From assembly GCF_003369445.1 (NCBI RefSeq), contig NZ_QRCU01000075.1:1-62777 (forward strand): a DNA stretch of 62,777 nucleotides, given 5' to 3'. This stretch comes from Arthrobacter silvisoli (GTDB lineage: Bacteria > Actinomycetota > Actinomycetes > Actinomycetales > Micrococcaceae). The translations under genes and the position numbers were made by a program. The notes below the pieces were generated by a model. The model saw only the letters and a list, made by a program, of their open reading frames with translations. It did no database searches and was not told where the DNA came from. This document shows positions 1 to 8,187 of the stretch, in pieces. Position 1 is the stretch's first letter; each line of letters opens with the position of its first letter.

Positions 1-1
1 C

Positions 2-112
2 GTCCCGGAACGCGGCCAGATCCGCCCGGCCACCAACGAAGAAAAAGGCAGCATCCTCATCGGCGCCACCATCCCCGTCCGCGTCAGCTCCACCAACGGA
101 AGCGAGAACTGA
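2..112 (+). CDS. 3' end of an upstream gene, possibly nitrite reductase large subunit
   Basis: The window opens inside a reading frame that runs to a TGA at 110-112, 2 nt before the next ATG. Only the last 36 residues are visible; they begin VPERGQIRPATNEEK and end in NGSEN. The ERGQ-x-RPA segment resembles, from memory, the C-terminal tail of long actinobacterial NirB proteins. The following genes (siroheme methyltransferase and a HemD-type regulator) fit a nitrite-reductase operon. That identity is inference from context plus a weak tail resemblance; too little is present to confirm a domain. Confidence 0.5.
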   Translation, partial: VPERGQIRPATNEEKGSILIGATIPVRVSSTNGSEN

Positions 113-114
113 CC

Positions 115-1158
115 ATGCAGCTCAGCATCGACCTGACTGGCCGCGACGTCCTCGTCACCGGCTCCGGCACCGCCGCCCGCCAGGCGGTCCGCCGCTACGA
201 GGCAGCCGGCGCCAGGGTCTTCCGGCTCAGCGTTCCCGAGGGGGCGCCCGGCGACGGCCCGCTTCCCGAGCGTCCCTTCCTGGTTGCCGCCGTCGACGAC
301 GGCCAGCCCGGCTGGGAGCCCCTGCTGGAGCGTTCGCGTGCGGCAGGCATCCCCGTGGCGGCGGAGCCCGCGGCGGGCCCGGCAGGCCACGTGACCCTGG
401 TCGGCGGCGGCCCCGGCACCTTGGACCTGCTCACGGTCGGTGCCGTGAATGCCCTGCGGGATGCCGACGTCGTCTTCTACGACCGTCTGGCCCCCTACCA
501 GGAGCTGGAGCGGCTCACCAGCGGCCGGCTGGTGGACGTCGGCAAGCAGCCGGGCCACCACAAGGTCACCCAGGGCGACATCGAGAAGCTCATGGTCGAG
601 GCGGCGCTGGCCGGCGAGAACGTGGTGCGGCTGAAGGGCGGGGACCCGTTCGTGTTCGGCCGCGGCGGCGAAGAAGTAGCCTCCTGCGTGGCCGCGGGCG
701 TTCCGGTGAACGTCATTTCGGGCGTCACAAGCGCCATTTCGGTCCCGGCCGCCGCCGGCATTCCCGTCACGCACCGCGAGGTCAGCCACATGTTCACCGT
801 GGTGTCCGGGCACGCTCCGCTGACCGGGAAGGAACACGCTCATTTAGCTGGACTCTGTGGTTTGGGCGGCACCATTGTGGTGCTGATGGGCATCGGCACC
901 CTTCCGCAGCTCGCCGCGGGATTGCGCCGCGCCGGTATGCGGGCGGACATGCCGATGGCCGTCGTCGAACGGGGCTACCGTCCCGGCCAGCGGACCACCA
1001 TCGCCGAACTCGGTACGATCGAAAATGCGGCCGCAGGCTGCAGCAACCCGGCTGTCCTGGTCATCGGCGAGGTGGTCGGGGTGGCAATGGCCAGCCGTAA
1101 TCATGCCGCTGCCTCCGCTGACCTGAACCGCCTCGCAGCTTCGCTCCTTGAAGCCTGA
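115..1158 (+). CDS. cobA: Uroporphyrinogen-III C-methyltransferase (SUMT)
   Basis: 347 aa. It transfers two methyl groups from SAM to uroporphyrinogen III to give precorrin-2, the precursor of siroheme (nitrite and sulfite reductases) and of cobalamin. Residues from about 92 onward are a full SUMT: the GGGPG loop, DRL, then GDPFVFGRGGEE and the SGVTSA region. The first 90 residues look like part of a CysG/Met8 N-terminal Rossmann domain (GRDVLVTGSGTAAR) but are too short to be a working precorrin-2 dehydrogenase. It starts 2 nt after the preceding stop, so it is co-transcribed with the upstream gene; siroheme supply for nitrite reductase is the likely role. Confidence 0.92.
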   Translation: MQLSIDLTGRDVLVTGSGTAARQAVRRYEAAGARVFRLSVPEGAPGDGPLPERPFLVAAVDDGQPGWEPLLERSRAAGIPVAAEPAAGPAGHVTLVGGGPGTLDLLTVGAVNALRDADVVFYDRLAPYQELERLTSGRLVDVGKQPGHHKVTQGDIEKLMVEAALAGENVVRLKGGDPFVFGRGGEEVASCVAAGVPVNVISGVTSAISVPAAAGIPVTHREVSHMFTVVSGHAPLTGKEHAHLAGLCGLGGTIVVLMGIGTLPQLAAGLRRAGMRADMPMAVVERGYRPGQRTTIAELGTIENAAAGCSNPAVLVIGEVVGVAMASRNHAAASADLNRLAASLLEA

Positions 1159-1168
1159 AGGGACCCAC

Positions 1169-2326
1169 ATGAGCACCACGTCCACCATCACTGCCGAGGC
1201 GAACACGCCGCAGGCCGCCGTCGAATCCGCAGCGGACACCCCGCTGGACGGATTTTTGATCGGAGTGACGTCGCACCGCCGATCGCGCGACCTGATCGAT
1301 GCCCTTGAGCGCCGCGGGGCGGAGGTGCTGCACGCACCTGCACTGAAGATCGCCCCGGTGCAGGAGGATACCGCCCTCATCGAGGACACCCGGGCCATCA
1401 TCGAGGCGCGCCCGGACATCTGCATTGCCACCACCGCCTACGGCATGCGCCGCTGGTGCGAGGCAGCGGATTCCTTCGGCATCGGCGAGCAACTGCTGGA
1501 GGTTCTCTCGGCCACCCGCATGTTCGTCCGCGGCCCCAAGGCCCGCGGTGCCGTCCGCGCGGCAGGCCTGGCCGACGTCGGGATCAGCAGTGACGAAACC
1601 ACCGCCACACTCGTGGACATGCTGCTCCAGGAGGGTGTGCGCGGCAAGACGGTGGCTGTGCAGTTGCACGGCTACACGGACGTCCGCCAGCTGGAAAGGC
1701 TGCGGATGTCCGGCGCGACGGTTCTCACCGTCACCCCCTACCGCTGGGTGAAGCCCGACGGCAGCGACAAGCTTCCGCGCCTGATCGAGGCCGCCTGCGG
1801 TGGCAAGCTGGATGTGCTGACCTTCACCAGCGCGCCCGCCGTTGATGCGCTGTGGAGCACCGCCCACGAGATGGGCATGTACCAGCAGCTGGTCGAGGCG
1901 CTCAAGACGCAGGTGACCGTGGCCGCCGTCGGGCCCGTCACCGCCCAGCCGCTGGTCGACGCAGGACTGTCGCCGCTGATTCCGGACCGCTACCGCATGG
2001 GCGCGCTGATCCGCCTGGTCACCGAGCACCTCGCGCTGAACCACGTGCGGCGCCTGGCCACCAGGGCCGGGCAGGTGGAGCTGCGCGGCCGCTGCCTGAA
2101 GATCGACGGCGAAGTGGTGGACCTTGCCCCGGCCCCCCTGCTGCTCCTGCGGGCACTGCTCGGGGCTGGCGGCGCTGTGCTCTCCCGGGAGTCCCTCTCG
2201 GAGCTGCTGGAACTTCGCGGTTCGGTGCACGCGCTGGACATGACGGTCAGCCGCCTGCGCTCTGCGCTCCCCGACGGCAGCCTCGTGGAAACCGTAGTGA
2301 AACGGGGCTATCGCCTGCGCGTCTGA
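1169..2326 (+). CDS. nnaR: HemD-like protein fused to OmpR-type winged helix (NnaR-like regulator)
   Basis: 385 aa. Residues about 20-270 form a uroporphyrinogen-III synthase (HemD) fold beginning GFLIGVTSHRRS. Residues about 290-385 form an OmpR/PhoB-type winged helix ending VETVVKRGYRLRV. This architecture is known from NnaR of Streptomyces and Mycobacterium, a co-activator of nitrate/nitrite assimilation genes with GlnR. Position directly after cobA supports that role over simple tetrapyrrole synthesis, although enzyme activity cannot be excluded. ATG 1169 was chosen over TTG 1148 because GAAGGGA at 1156-1162 is correctly spaced; it lies 10 nt after the cobA stop. The symbol is by architecture and context only. 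Confidence 0.8.
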   Translation: MSTTSTITAEANTPQAAVESAADTPLDGFLIGVTSHRRSRDLIDALERRGAEVLHAPALKIAPVQEDTALIEDTRAIIEARPDICIATTAYGMRRWCEAADSFGIGEQLLEVLSATRMFVRGPKARGAVRAAGLADVGISSDETTATLVDMLLQEGVRGKTVAVQLHGYTDVRQLERLRMSGATVLTVTPYRWVKPDGSDKLPRLIEAACGGKLDVLTFTSAPAVDALWSTAHEMGMYQQLVEALKTQVTVAAVGPVTAQPLVDAGLSPLIPDRYRMGALIRLVTEHLALNHVRRLATRAGQVELRGRCLKIDGEVVDLAPAPLLLLRALLGAGGAVLSRESLSELLELRGSVHALDMTVSRLRSALPDGSLVETVVKRGYRLRV

Positions 2327-2377
2327 CCGCCTGTTCCGGCAATTACTCCAAGGCATGGACAGATTGCGTGGCCGGTG

Positions 2378-2397
2378 GGAATATGTCGCTATATTCC
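2378..2397 (+). promoter_or_regulatory. Dyad operator over a -10-like box upstream of the seven-gene operon
   Basis: GGAATAT (2378-2384) and ATATTCC (2391-2397) form a perfect 7-bp inverted repeat around 6 nt. The right half overlaps TATATT at 2390-2395, a good -10 hexamer; a transcript starting near 2402 would leave a short leader before the AAGGA site at 2410-2414 and ATG 2421. A TTGCGT at 2364 is a poor -35 at 20-nt spacing. Placement suggests a repressor site. The repressor is unknown; no regulator gene is adjacent. Confidence 0.5.
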
Positions 2398-2420
2398 GCA
2401 GCTGCTCCTAAGGAACGGCC

Positions 2421-5081
2421 ATGACTTTGCCGGGGAAGTATCAACAGGATGACCATTCCGGATCTGCTTCCAGCGGACCGCCTGAGACCGTGGACGCCGT
2501 GGTGGTGGGCTCCGGATTCGGCGGTTCCGTAGCAGCCCTGCGCCTGGCCGAGGCCGGCAAATCCGTGGTGCTCATGGAACGCGGAAAGGCCTACGCCCCC
2601 GGCAGCTTCGCCCGGAGCCCTGCGGAGATGGGCCGGAACTTCTGGGACCCTGACCGCGGGCTCTATGGCTTGTTCGACGCCTGGACCTTCCGCGGGATGG
2701 AAGGCCTGGTGTCCAGCGGCCTGGGCGGCGGTTCGCTGATCTACGCCAACGTGCTGCTCCGCAAGGATCCCAAGTGGTTTGTCAAGGAGTCCCCGGTCCC
2801 CGGCGGCGGCTATGAAAACTGGCCGTTCAGCTACGAAGACCTCGAGCCCTTCTACGCGGACGCCGAGGCCATGCTGCAGCCGGTCCCGTACCCCTATCAG
2901 GACACGGCCAAGACCCTGGCCATGGAAGCGGGCGCCGCGGCCCTCGGCCTGTCCATCAAGCGGCCGCCGATCGCCGTCACGTTCGCCACCTCGCCTGGCG
3001 CTGAGCCCGGCACCAACCAACCCTTGGCTGCCGCCCCGTACGGCAGCGTCCACGGCGAGCGCGCGGTGCGGACCACCTGCACCCTTTGCGGCGAGTGCGA
3101 CCTCGGCTGCAACTCCGGGGCCAAGAACACCCTGGACCACAACTACCTCTCCGCGGCGAAGAAAGCCGGTGCGGACCTCCGGACGTTCCACGATGTGCGC
3201 GGCATCCGGCCGCTCGGCAACGGCCATGGCGGCTCGGGGAACGGCGGCTCAGGGAACGGCGGTGCCGCCAACTCCGGTTCCGGTTACGAGGTCCGCTACG
3301 TGGTCCACGATCCGAAGAACCCCGACGCTCCGCTATACGAACGGATCATCCGCTGCCGGAACCTGGTTATCGGCGCCGGCACCTTCGGCAGCAACTTCCT
3401 GCTCCTGCGCAACCGGGCGTCCCTGCCCGGGCTCAGTGAAACCCTCGGCACGCGCTTCAGCGGCAACGGCGACCTGCTGACCTTCGTGATGGGGGCCAAG
3501 ATGCACGACGGCGGCAAGGTCCCGGCAATCCGCACCCTCTCCGGCAGCCGCGGGCCCGTCATCACGACCGCCATCCGGGTGCCGGACACCGTGGACGGCG
3601 GCACCGGCCGCGGCTACTACGTAGAGGACGCGGGCTACCCCGCCTTCATGAACTGGCTGATCGAAACCGGGCAGCTCGGCCAGGTGGTGCGCCGGACAGC
3701 CCGGGTGGCCGGCCAACTGCTCAAGGACCGGCTCTTCGAAGCCCGCCGCTCCAACATTTCCGCCGACCTCGCCGCGGCCCTGGGCGACGGGAGCCTGTCC
3801 GCCAGTTCGCTGCCGCTGCTGGGCATGGGCCGCGACATCCCCGACGGCGTGCTGAGCCTGCAGGACGGCAGGCTCGCCGTGGACTGGACGCTCGCCACGT
3901 CCACGGGGTACTTCGGCCGGGTACGCAAGACCATGGCGGACCTCGCAGGTGAACTGGGCGGGGAGTTCGTGGACAATCCGCTCTGGTGGGCCAAACGGGT
4001 CATCACGGTGCATCCCATCGGCGGCGCCCCTGCCGGGCGGAATCCTGCGGAAGGCGTGGTCGATTCGTACGGCGAGGTGTTCGGCTACCCCGGAATGTTC
4101 GTAGTGGACGGTGCGGCCATGCCGGGTCCGGTGGGCGCCAACCCGTCCCTGACCATTGCGGCGTTCGCCGAGCGCGCCTGCCGGCGCCTGCTTGAAGGCA
4201 CACGGCCCGCCGCACGCGGGATCTCGCCGGACACGCTCCAGCACGACGGCGGCCCGGTGGCTTCCGCACGACAGGCGCCGGGCGCCGTCGCTGACTCCCC
4301 CGCGGAACCGCTGCGTGTCCTGGCGCCGGACGCCACCAAGGGAAAGGCGGCCAAACCCGAACATCCGCTTGCGCCGAAGCCGGCCGCAACACGGGGGCTC
4401 GGCGCGCCGGCCATGGCGAACGCCACCACGACCGCCACGTCGGTGAGCTTCACGGAACAGATGCACGGCTGGTTCAGCCCGGGCCAGACCGATCCCGCGA
4501 AGGGACTCAGCCTGGGCCGGGACCGGGACCGCCGGATCATGTTCGAACTGACCATCACGGCCCCGGACATCGACGCTTTCGTGGCCGACCCCCTGCACCA
4601 GGCCAACGCCGAGGGCTACGTCCTGGCGGACCAGTTCGGCGGCCGGCTGCCCGTGGAGAAAGGCTGGTTCAAGCAGTTCGTGGCGGACGCGTCCCCCGAC
4701 GGACGGCCGGCCCGGCGCATGCTCTACCGGCTGTGGCTGCGCGACCCCGGCGGCACCCCGCTCACCTTCACCGGCTTCAAGCTCATCCACAACGAAGCCG
4801 GCTTGGATTCCTGGGCGGACACCACCACCCTGTACGCCACGATCGTGCGCGGGCACGTGCCTCCCCCGGATCCCGGCCAGCCGCCGTCGGCCGAATGGGA
4901 ATCCCCGGACGCGTCCGCCGTCGCCGGTTGCGGCATCCTGCGCATCCGCCCGCTGGACTTCGCCAAGCAGCTCACCACCTTCCGGGCAGTCGGCCCGGAA
5001 CCGCTGCCGGCTTTGGCCTCGTTCGGGAACTTCTTCCTCGGCGAGCTCTGGCGGGTCTACGGCAACCGCGCACGGCGATGA
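2421..5081 (+). CDS. GMC-family FAD oxidoreductase (cholesterol-oxidase-like) with extra C-terminal domain
   Basis: 886 aa. An FAD-dependent alcohol or sterol oxidase/dehydrogenase of the glucose-methanol-choline superfamily. The dinucleotide-binding loop GSGFGGS lies at residues 30-36, and the catalytic pair is H531 (VHPIGG) and N574 (GANPSLT). C220, C223, C226 and C230 form C-x2-C-x2-C-x3-C, typical of the cholesterol-oxidase-like branch and possibly a metal or Fe-S site. A Gly/Ser/Asn linker fills residues 269-288. After a Pro/Ala-rich stretch (about 600-670) comes an added domain of about 140 residues (675-812) that resembles the tail of the patatin ending this operon. Substrate unknown. 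First gene of the operon, with a good AAGGA site and a dyad upstream. Confidence 0.88.
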   Translation: MTLPGKYQQDDHSGSASSGPPETVDAVVVGSGFGGSVAALRLAEAGKSVVLMERGKAYAPGSFARSPAEMGRNFWDPDRGLYGLFDAWTFRGMEGLVSSGLGGGSLIYANVLLRKDPKWFVKESPVPGGGYENWPFSYEDLEPFYADAEAMLQPVPYPYQDTAKTLAMEAGAAALGLSIKRPPIAVTFATSPGAEPGTNQPLAAAPYGSVHGERAVRTTCTLCGECDLGCNSGAKNTLDHNYLSAAKKAGADLRTFHDVRGIRPLGNGHGGSGNGGSGNGGAANSGSGYEVRYVVHDPKNPDAPLYERIIRCRNLVIGAGTFGSNFLLLRNRASLPGLSETLGTRFSGNGDLLTFVMGAKMHDGGKVPAIRTLSGSRGPVITTAIRVPDTVDGGTGRGYYVEDAGYPAFMNWLIETGQLGQVVRRTARVAGQLLKDRLFEARRSNISADLAAALGDGSLSASSLPLLGMGRDIPDGVLSLQDGRLAVDWTLATSTGYFGRVRKTMADLAGELGGEFVDNPLWWAKRVITVHPIGGAPAGRNPAEGVVDSYGEVFGYPGMFVVDGAAMPGPVGANPSLTIAAFAERACRRLLEGTRPAARGISPDTLQHDGGPVASARQAPGAVADSPAEPLRVLAPDATKGKAAKPEHPLAPKPAATRGLGAPAMANATTTATSVSFTEQMHGWFSPGQTDPAKGLSLGRDRDRRIMFELTITAPDIDAFVADPLHQANAEGYVLADQFGGRLPVEKGWFKQFVADASPDGRPARRMLYRLWLRDPGGTPLTFTGFKLIHNEAGLDSWADTTTLYATIVRGHVPPPDPGQPPSAEWESPDASAVAGCGILRIRPLDFAKQLTTFRAVGPEPLPALASFGNFFLGELWRVYGNRARR

Positions 5082-7120
5082 AGCGCAAAGAGCTCGCACT
5101 GCACAGCAAAGACCTGGGCTTCACTCCCCGGGAGGCGGTGCGCTGGCTTGCACCGATCGCCTTGGGCCGCACCGCCCTGAAGGTCATGACCGCAACGGTC
5201 TTCGCGGACTTCGGGGACAAGCGCGAGCTGGAGGCAGGGCTTCCCGGCGCGCCGCTCGAGCTGGACCGCCTTCCGCTCCCTGGTCAGGCGGCGCAGCCGT
5301 CCGTGGAGCGCGGCCTGCCCGAGGCCGTCCCGCACGAACCGGCACTCTCCCGGCGCGACGGCCTGTGGCTGGATTTCACCGCGGACCTGGGCGACGGCTT
5401 CGATGCCACCTACACCGTAGCCCTCCTGCTTGCCCAGGAGCAGCTGACGGTGGACGGGATGGAACTCGGGCGCGCGAATGTCCTGGTGCTCGGCGGGGAC
5501 GAGGTCTACCCGGTGGCGTCCCCGGGACGCTACGAGGATCGCATGGTTGGCCCGTACCGCGCGGCCTTCCCGGCGCCCGCGGCGGGCGGTCCGCCGGCGG
5601 CTTCGTGCCCGCCGGCGAACATCCTCCTGGCCCTGCCGGGGAACCACGACTGGTACGACGGACTCACCTCCTTCATCCGGGTCTTCACCCGGCAGCGCAG
5701 CATCGGCTCCTGGCGCACGGTGCAGAACCGCAGTTACTTTGCGGTGCGGCTCTCGGGCGGCGCGGACACACCCGGCTGGTGGCTCCTGGGCCTGGACAGC
5801 CAGCTGGGCCAGTACATCGACGAACCCCAACTCGAGTACTTCTACCGCAACGTCAGCACGCGGCTCGTCCCCGGCGACTCGATCATCCTGTGCCTGGCCT
5901 CGCCGTCGTGGGTCTACTCGGAAGAGCCAGGCGACCGGGCCTTCCAGCAGGCGGACTTCTTCGAACAGGACTACCTGCGCCGCCGCTTCAACCCGCGGAC
6001 CGGACTCTTCGAGGACACCGGCGCCACGGTGCGGCTCTGGCTGAGCGGGGACCTGCACCATTACTCCCGTTATGCCGAAGCTGCGCCCGACGGCGGCAGC
6101 CCGGTCCAGCTGATCACCTGCGGCCTGGGCGGGGCGTACCTTTCGGACACCCACTGGCTGCCCCAGGAGCTCCGGCTTCCGGATCCCGTCCGCGAGCGCG
6201 GGCTGTCCGCCGCGTCGCCGTCCGCGGCCCGGCGGCAGGCCGGCCCCGCCGGCGGGCGCCGCTTCGTCCGCGCCCCCGGGAGCCACCCCTCCAGCAACAC
6301 CAGCAGGCAGCTCGGACTCCGCCTGGCCAATCCGTTCTCGCCCTACTGGCTCGCGGCCAGGAACCCGGGCTTCGGTCCCCTGCTGGGACTCGTGCATGCC
6401 GTGTTCTTCCTGGCCGGCTGGGTGGTCTACAGCAGCGGCCGCGGCCTCCCGCTCATGGCGGCGATCGATACGGTGGGCCTGCCCCGGGCCCTGGTCTTCG
6501 GCGTCGCCTGCCCGCTGCTCGCCCTGTGCCTGCTGGTGGTGTTCTGGAAGCTGTTCGGCCGGACACGCCTGCTCCGGCACCGGAGCGGAGTGCTGACCAT
6601 GCTCCGCGGCGTCCTCTACCAGTTCACCGCCTTGGGCGCAGGCATCAGCCTGGCCGTCCTGGCCGCCTTGATCCCCCTTCCCTCGGGCCTTGGTGCCTTG
6701 CTGGTCCTCGCCGTCGTGTACATATCCGGCTGGGTCCTCGGCAGCGAAGCGTTCGCCCTCTACATCCTGCGCACCCCCGGCGGGGAGGTGGCCTCGTGGA
6801 AAATGTCCGGCCAGGCCGTCGAGGACCACAAGGGCTTCCTGCGGATGCGCCTCGATCCTGACGGCAGCCTCACCGTCCACCCCCTCCTGGTGGAGACCGT
6901 GTGCAGGGATTGGGATCTTGAAGACGCGCATGACGGCCTCCGCCCTGTTCCGTCTCAAAGTTCAGGCCTGCCGGCCGTCCGGCTGCTTGAGCAGCCCATC
7001 ACCATCCAGCCGACTCCCACTCGACCGGGAGCCGCCCAAGCAACCGACACCCCAGCACCCACTGCCCCACCCCCCACCGCCGCAGCAGCCGTGATTCACC
7101 GTGAAGGAAGCAAGCCATGA
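5078..7120 (+). CDS. Metallophosphoesterase with C-terminal membrane domain
   Basis: 680 aa; ATG 5078 overlaps the upstream stop (ATGA). The calcineurin-like phosphoesterase core carries DLGDGFD near residue 105, GGDEVYP near 140, GNHDWYDG near 188-195 and GDLHHYSR near 323, which together fit a two-metal site, with GDLHH in place of the common GHxH. Residues about 434-570 contain four hydrophobic segments, so the enzyme is probably membrane-anchored. The substrate could be a phospholipid or prenyl phosphate, judged only from the neighbours. The last 60 residues are Pro/Thr/Ala-rich and look disordered. The start 4 nt inside the GMC gene implies translational coupling. Confidence 0.85.
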   Translation: MKRKELALHSKDLGFTPREAVRWLAPIALGRTALKVMTATVFADFGDKRELEAGLPGAPLELDRLPLPGQAAQPSVERGLPEAVPHEPALSRRDGLWLDFTADLGDGFDATYTVALLLAQEQLTVDGMELGRANVLVLGGDEVYPVASPGRYEDRMVGPYRAAFPAPAAGGPPAASCPPANILLALPGNHDWYDGLTSFIRVFTRQRSIGSWRTVQNRSYFAVRLSGGADTPGWWLLGLDSQLGQYIDEPQLEYFYRNVSTRLVPGDSIILCLASPSWVYSEEPGDRAFQQADFFEQDYLRRRFNPRTGLFEDTGATVRLWLSGDLHHYSRYAEAAPDGGSPVQLITCGLGGAYLSDTHWLPQELRLPDPVRERGLSAASPSAARRQAGPAGGRRFVRAPGSHPSSNTSRQLGLRLANPFSPYWLAARNPGFGPLLGLVHAVFFLAGWVVYSSGRGLPLMAAIDTVGLPRALVFGVACPLLALCLLVVFWKLFGRTRLLRHRSGVLTMLRGVLYQFTALGAGISLAVLAALIPLPSGLGALLVLAVVYISGWVLGSEAFALYILRTPGGEVASWKMSGQAVEDHKGFLRMRLDPDGSLTVHPLLVETVCRDWDLEDAHDGLRPVPSQSSGLPAVRLLEQPITIQPTPTRPGAAQATDTPAPTAPPPTAAAAVIHREGSKP

Positions 7121-8187
7121 CCATGACCATCACCCGGGCAGAACACCGCAGCGAGGTCATCCCGTTCCGGGCCGGCGACGGTGTTCCGCTGAACCTGGTG
7201 CACGTGACGTCTCCCGTGGAGGCGGCCAAGGGACCCGTGCTGCTGGTGCACGGCTCCGGGGTCCGCGCCGAACTGTTCCGCCCGCCCCTTCCCACCACTC
7301 TTGTGGACGTACTGCTGGAGGATGGCTGGGACGTCTGGATGTTGAACTGGCGTGCCTCGATCGATCTGGACCCGCTGTCCTGGACGCTCGGCGACGCCGC
7401 CGTGCACGACCATCCGGCCGCCGTCGAACACGTCCTGCAGGCTACCGGAGCGGACACGCTCAAAGCCGTGGTGCACTGCCAGGGCTCTACTTCGTTCACG
7501 ATGTCCGCCGCGGCGGGACTGCTGCCCCGGGTGGACACGGTGATCTCCAACGCGGTGTCCCTGCATCCGGTGGTGCCGGCGTTCTCGCGCCTGAAGATCG
7601 ACCACTTCACGCCGATCGTGAAAGCCTTCACGCCCTACCTCTCCCCGGCCTGGGGCAACCGCTCGAACGGCTATTTCAGCCGGTTCGTGCGCTCCCTGGT
7701 CAAGGCCACCCACCACGAATGCGATAACACGGTCTGCAAGCTGGTCAGCTTCACCTACGGCAGCGGCAGGCCGGCGCTGTGGTCCCACGAAAACCTCGAC
7801 GAGGCCACCCACGAATGGATCAAGGGTGAGTTCGCGGAGGTCCCGGTCAGCTTCTTCGAGGAGATGGGCCGCAGCATCCGTGCCGGGCACATGGTGGCTG
7901 CCGGGTCGCATCCGGAACTGCCGGAAAACTACGAGGCCCAGGCGCCCCGGACCGATGCCCGCTTCACCTTCCTCGCGGGGCAGGACAACCGCTGCTTCCT
8001 GCCCGAGAGCCAGGAGCGCACCTTCCGTTTCTTTCAGCAGCACCGTCCCGGCAAGGACTCGCTCCACCTCATCCCCGGCTACGGCCACCTGGACGTCTTC
8101 TTCGGCGCCCACGCGTGGCGGGACACGTTCCCGATCATCGTCAAGGAATTGAATTCATTGGACTCAGGCAAGGAGCTCGACTCATGA
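7117..8187 (+). CDS. Alpha/beta hydrolase with cysteine in the nucleophile elbow
   Basis: 356 aa; ATG 7117 overlaps the previous stop by 4 nt. The fold is shown by the oxyanion loop VHGSG (44-48), the elbow VHCQGS with C121 at the nucleophile position, an acid candidate D290 (AGQDN) and H324 (GYGHLD). Serine is usual here; cysteine occurs in dienelactone hydrolases and in polyhydroxyalkanoate synthases, so an acyl-transfer or esterase role on a hydrophobic substrate is possible. No signal peptide. The operon context (oxidase, phosphoesterase, decarboxylase-like protein, patatin) suggests lipid or isoprenoid chemistry. The precise reaction cannot be assigned. Confidence 0.83.
   Translation: MTMTITRAEHRSEVIPFRAGDGVPLNLVHVTSPVEAAKGPVLLVHGSGVRAELFRPPLPTTLVDVLLEDGWDVWMLNWRASIDLDPLSWTLGDAAVHDHPAAVEHVLQATGADTLKAVVHCQGSTSFTMSAAAGLLPRVDTVISNAVSLHPVVPAFSRLKIDHFTPIVKAFTPYLSPAWGNRSNGYFSRFVRSLVKATHHECDNTVCKLVSFTYGSGRPALWSHENLDEATHEWIKGEFAEVPVSFFEEMGRSIRAGHMVAAGSHPELPENYEAQAPRTDARFTFLAGQDNRCFLPESQERTFRFFQQHRPGKDSLHLIPGYGHLDVFFGAHAWRDTFPIIVKELNSLDSGKELDS

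Noticed and set aside
3333..5099. 588-codon open frame on the - strand
   Set aside because: Antisense to the GMC oxidoreductase, without any recognisable motif.
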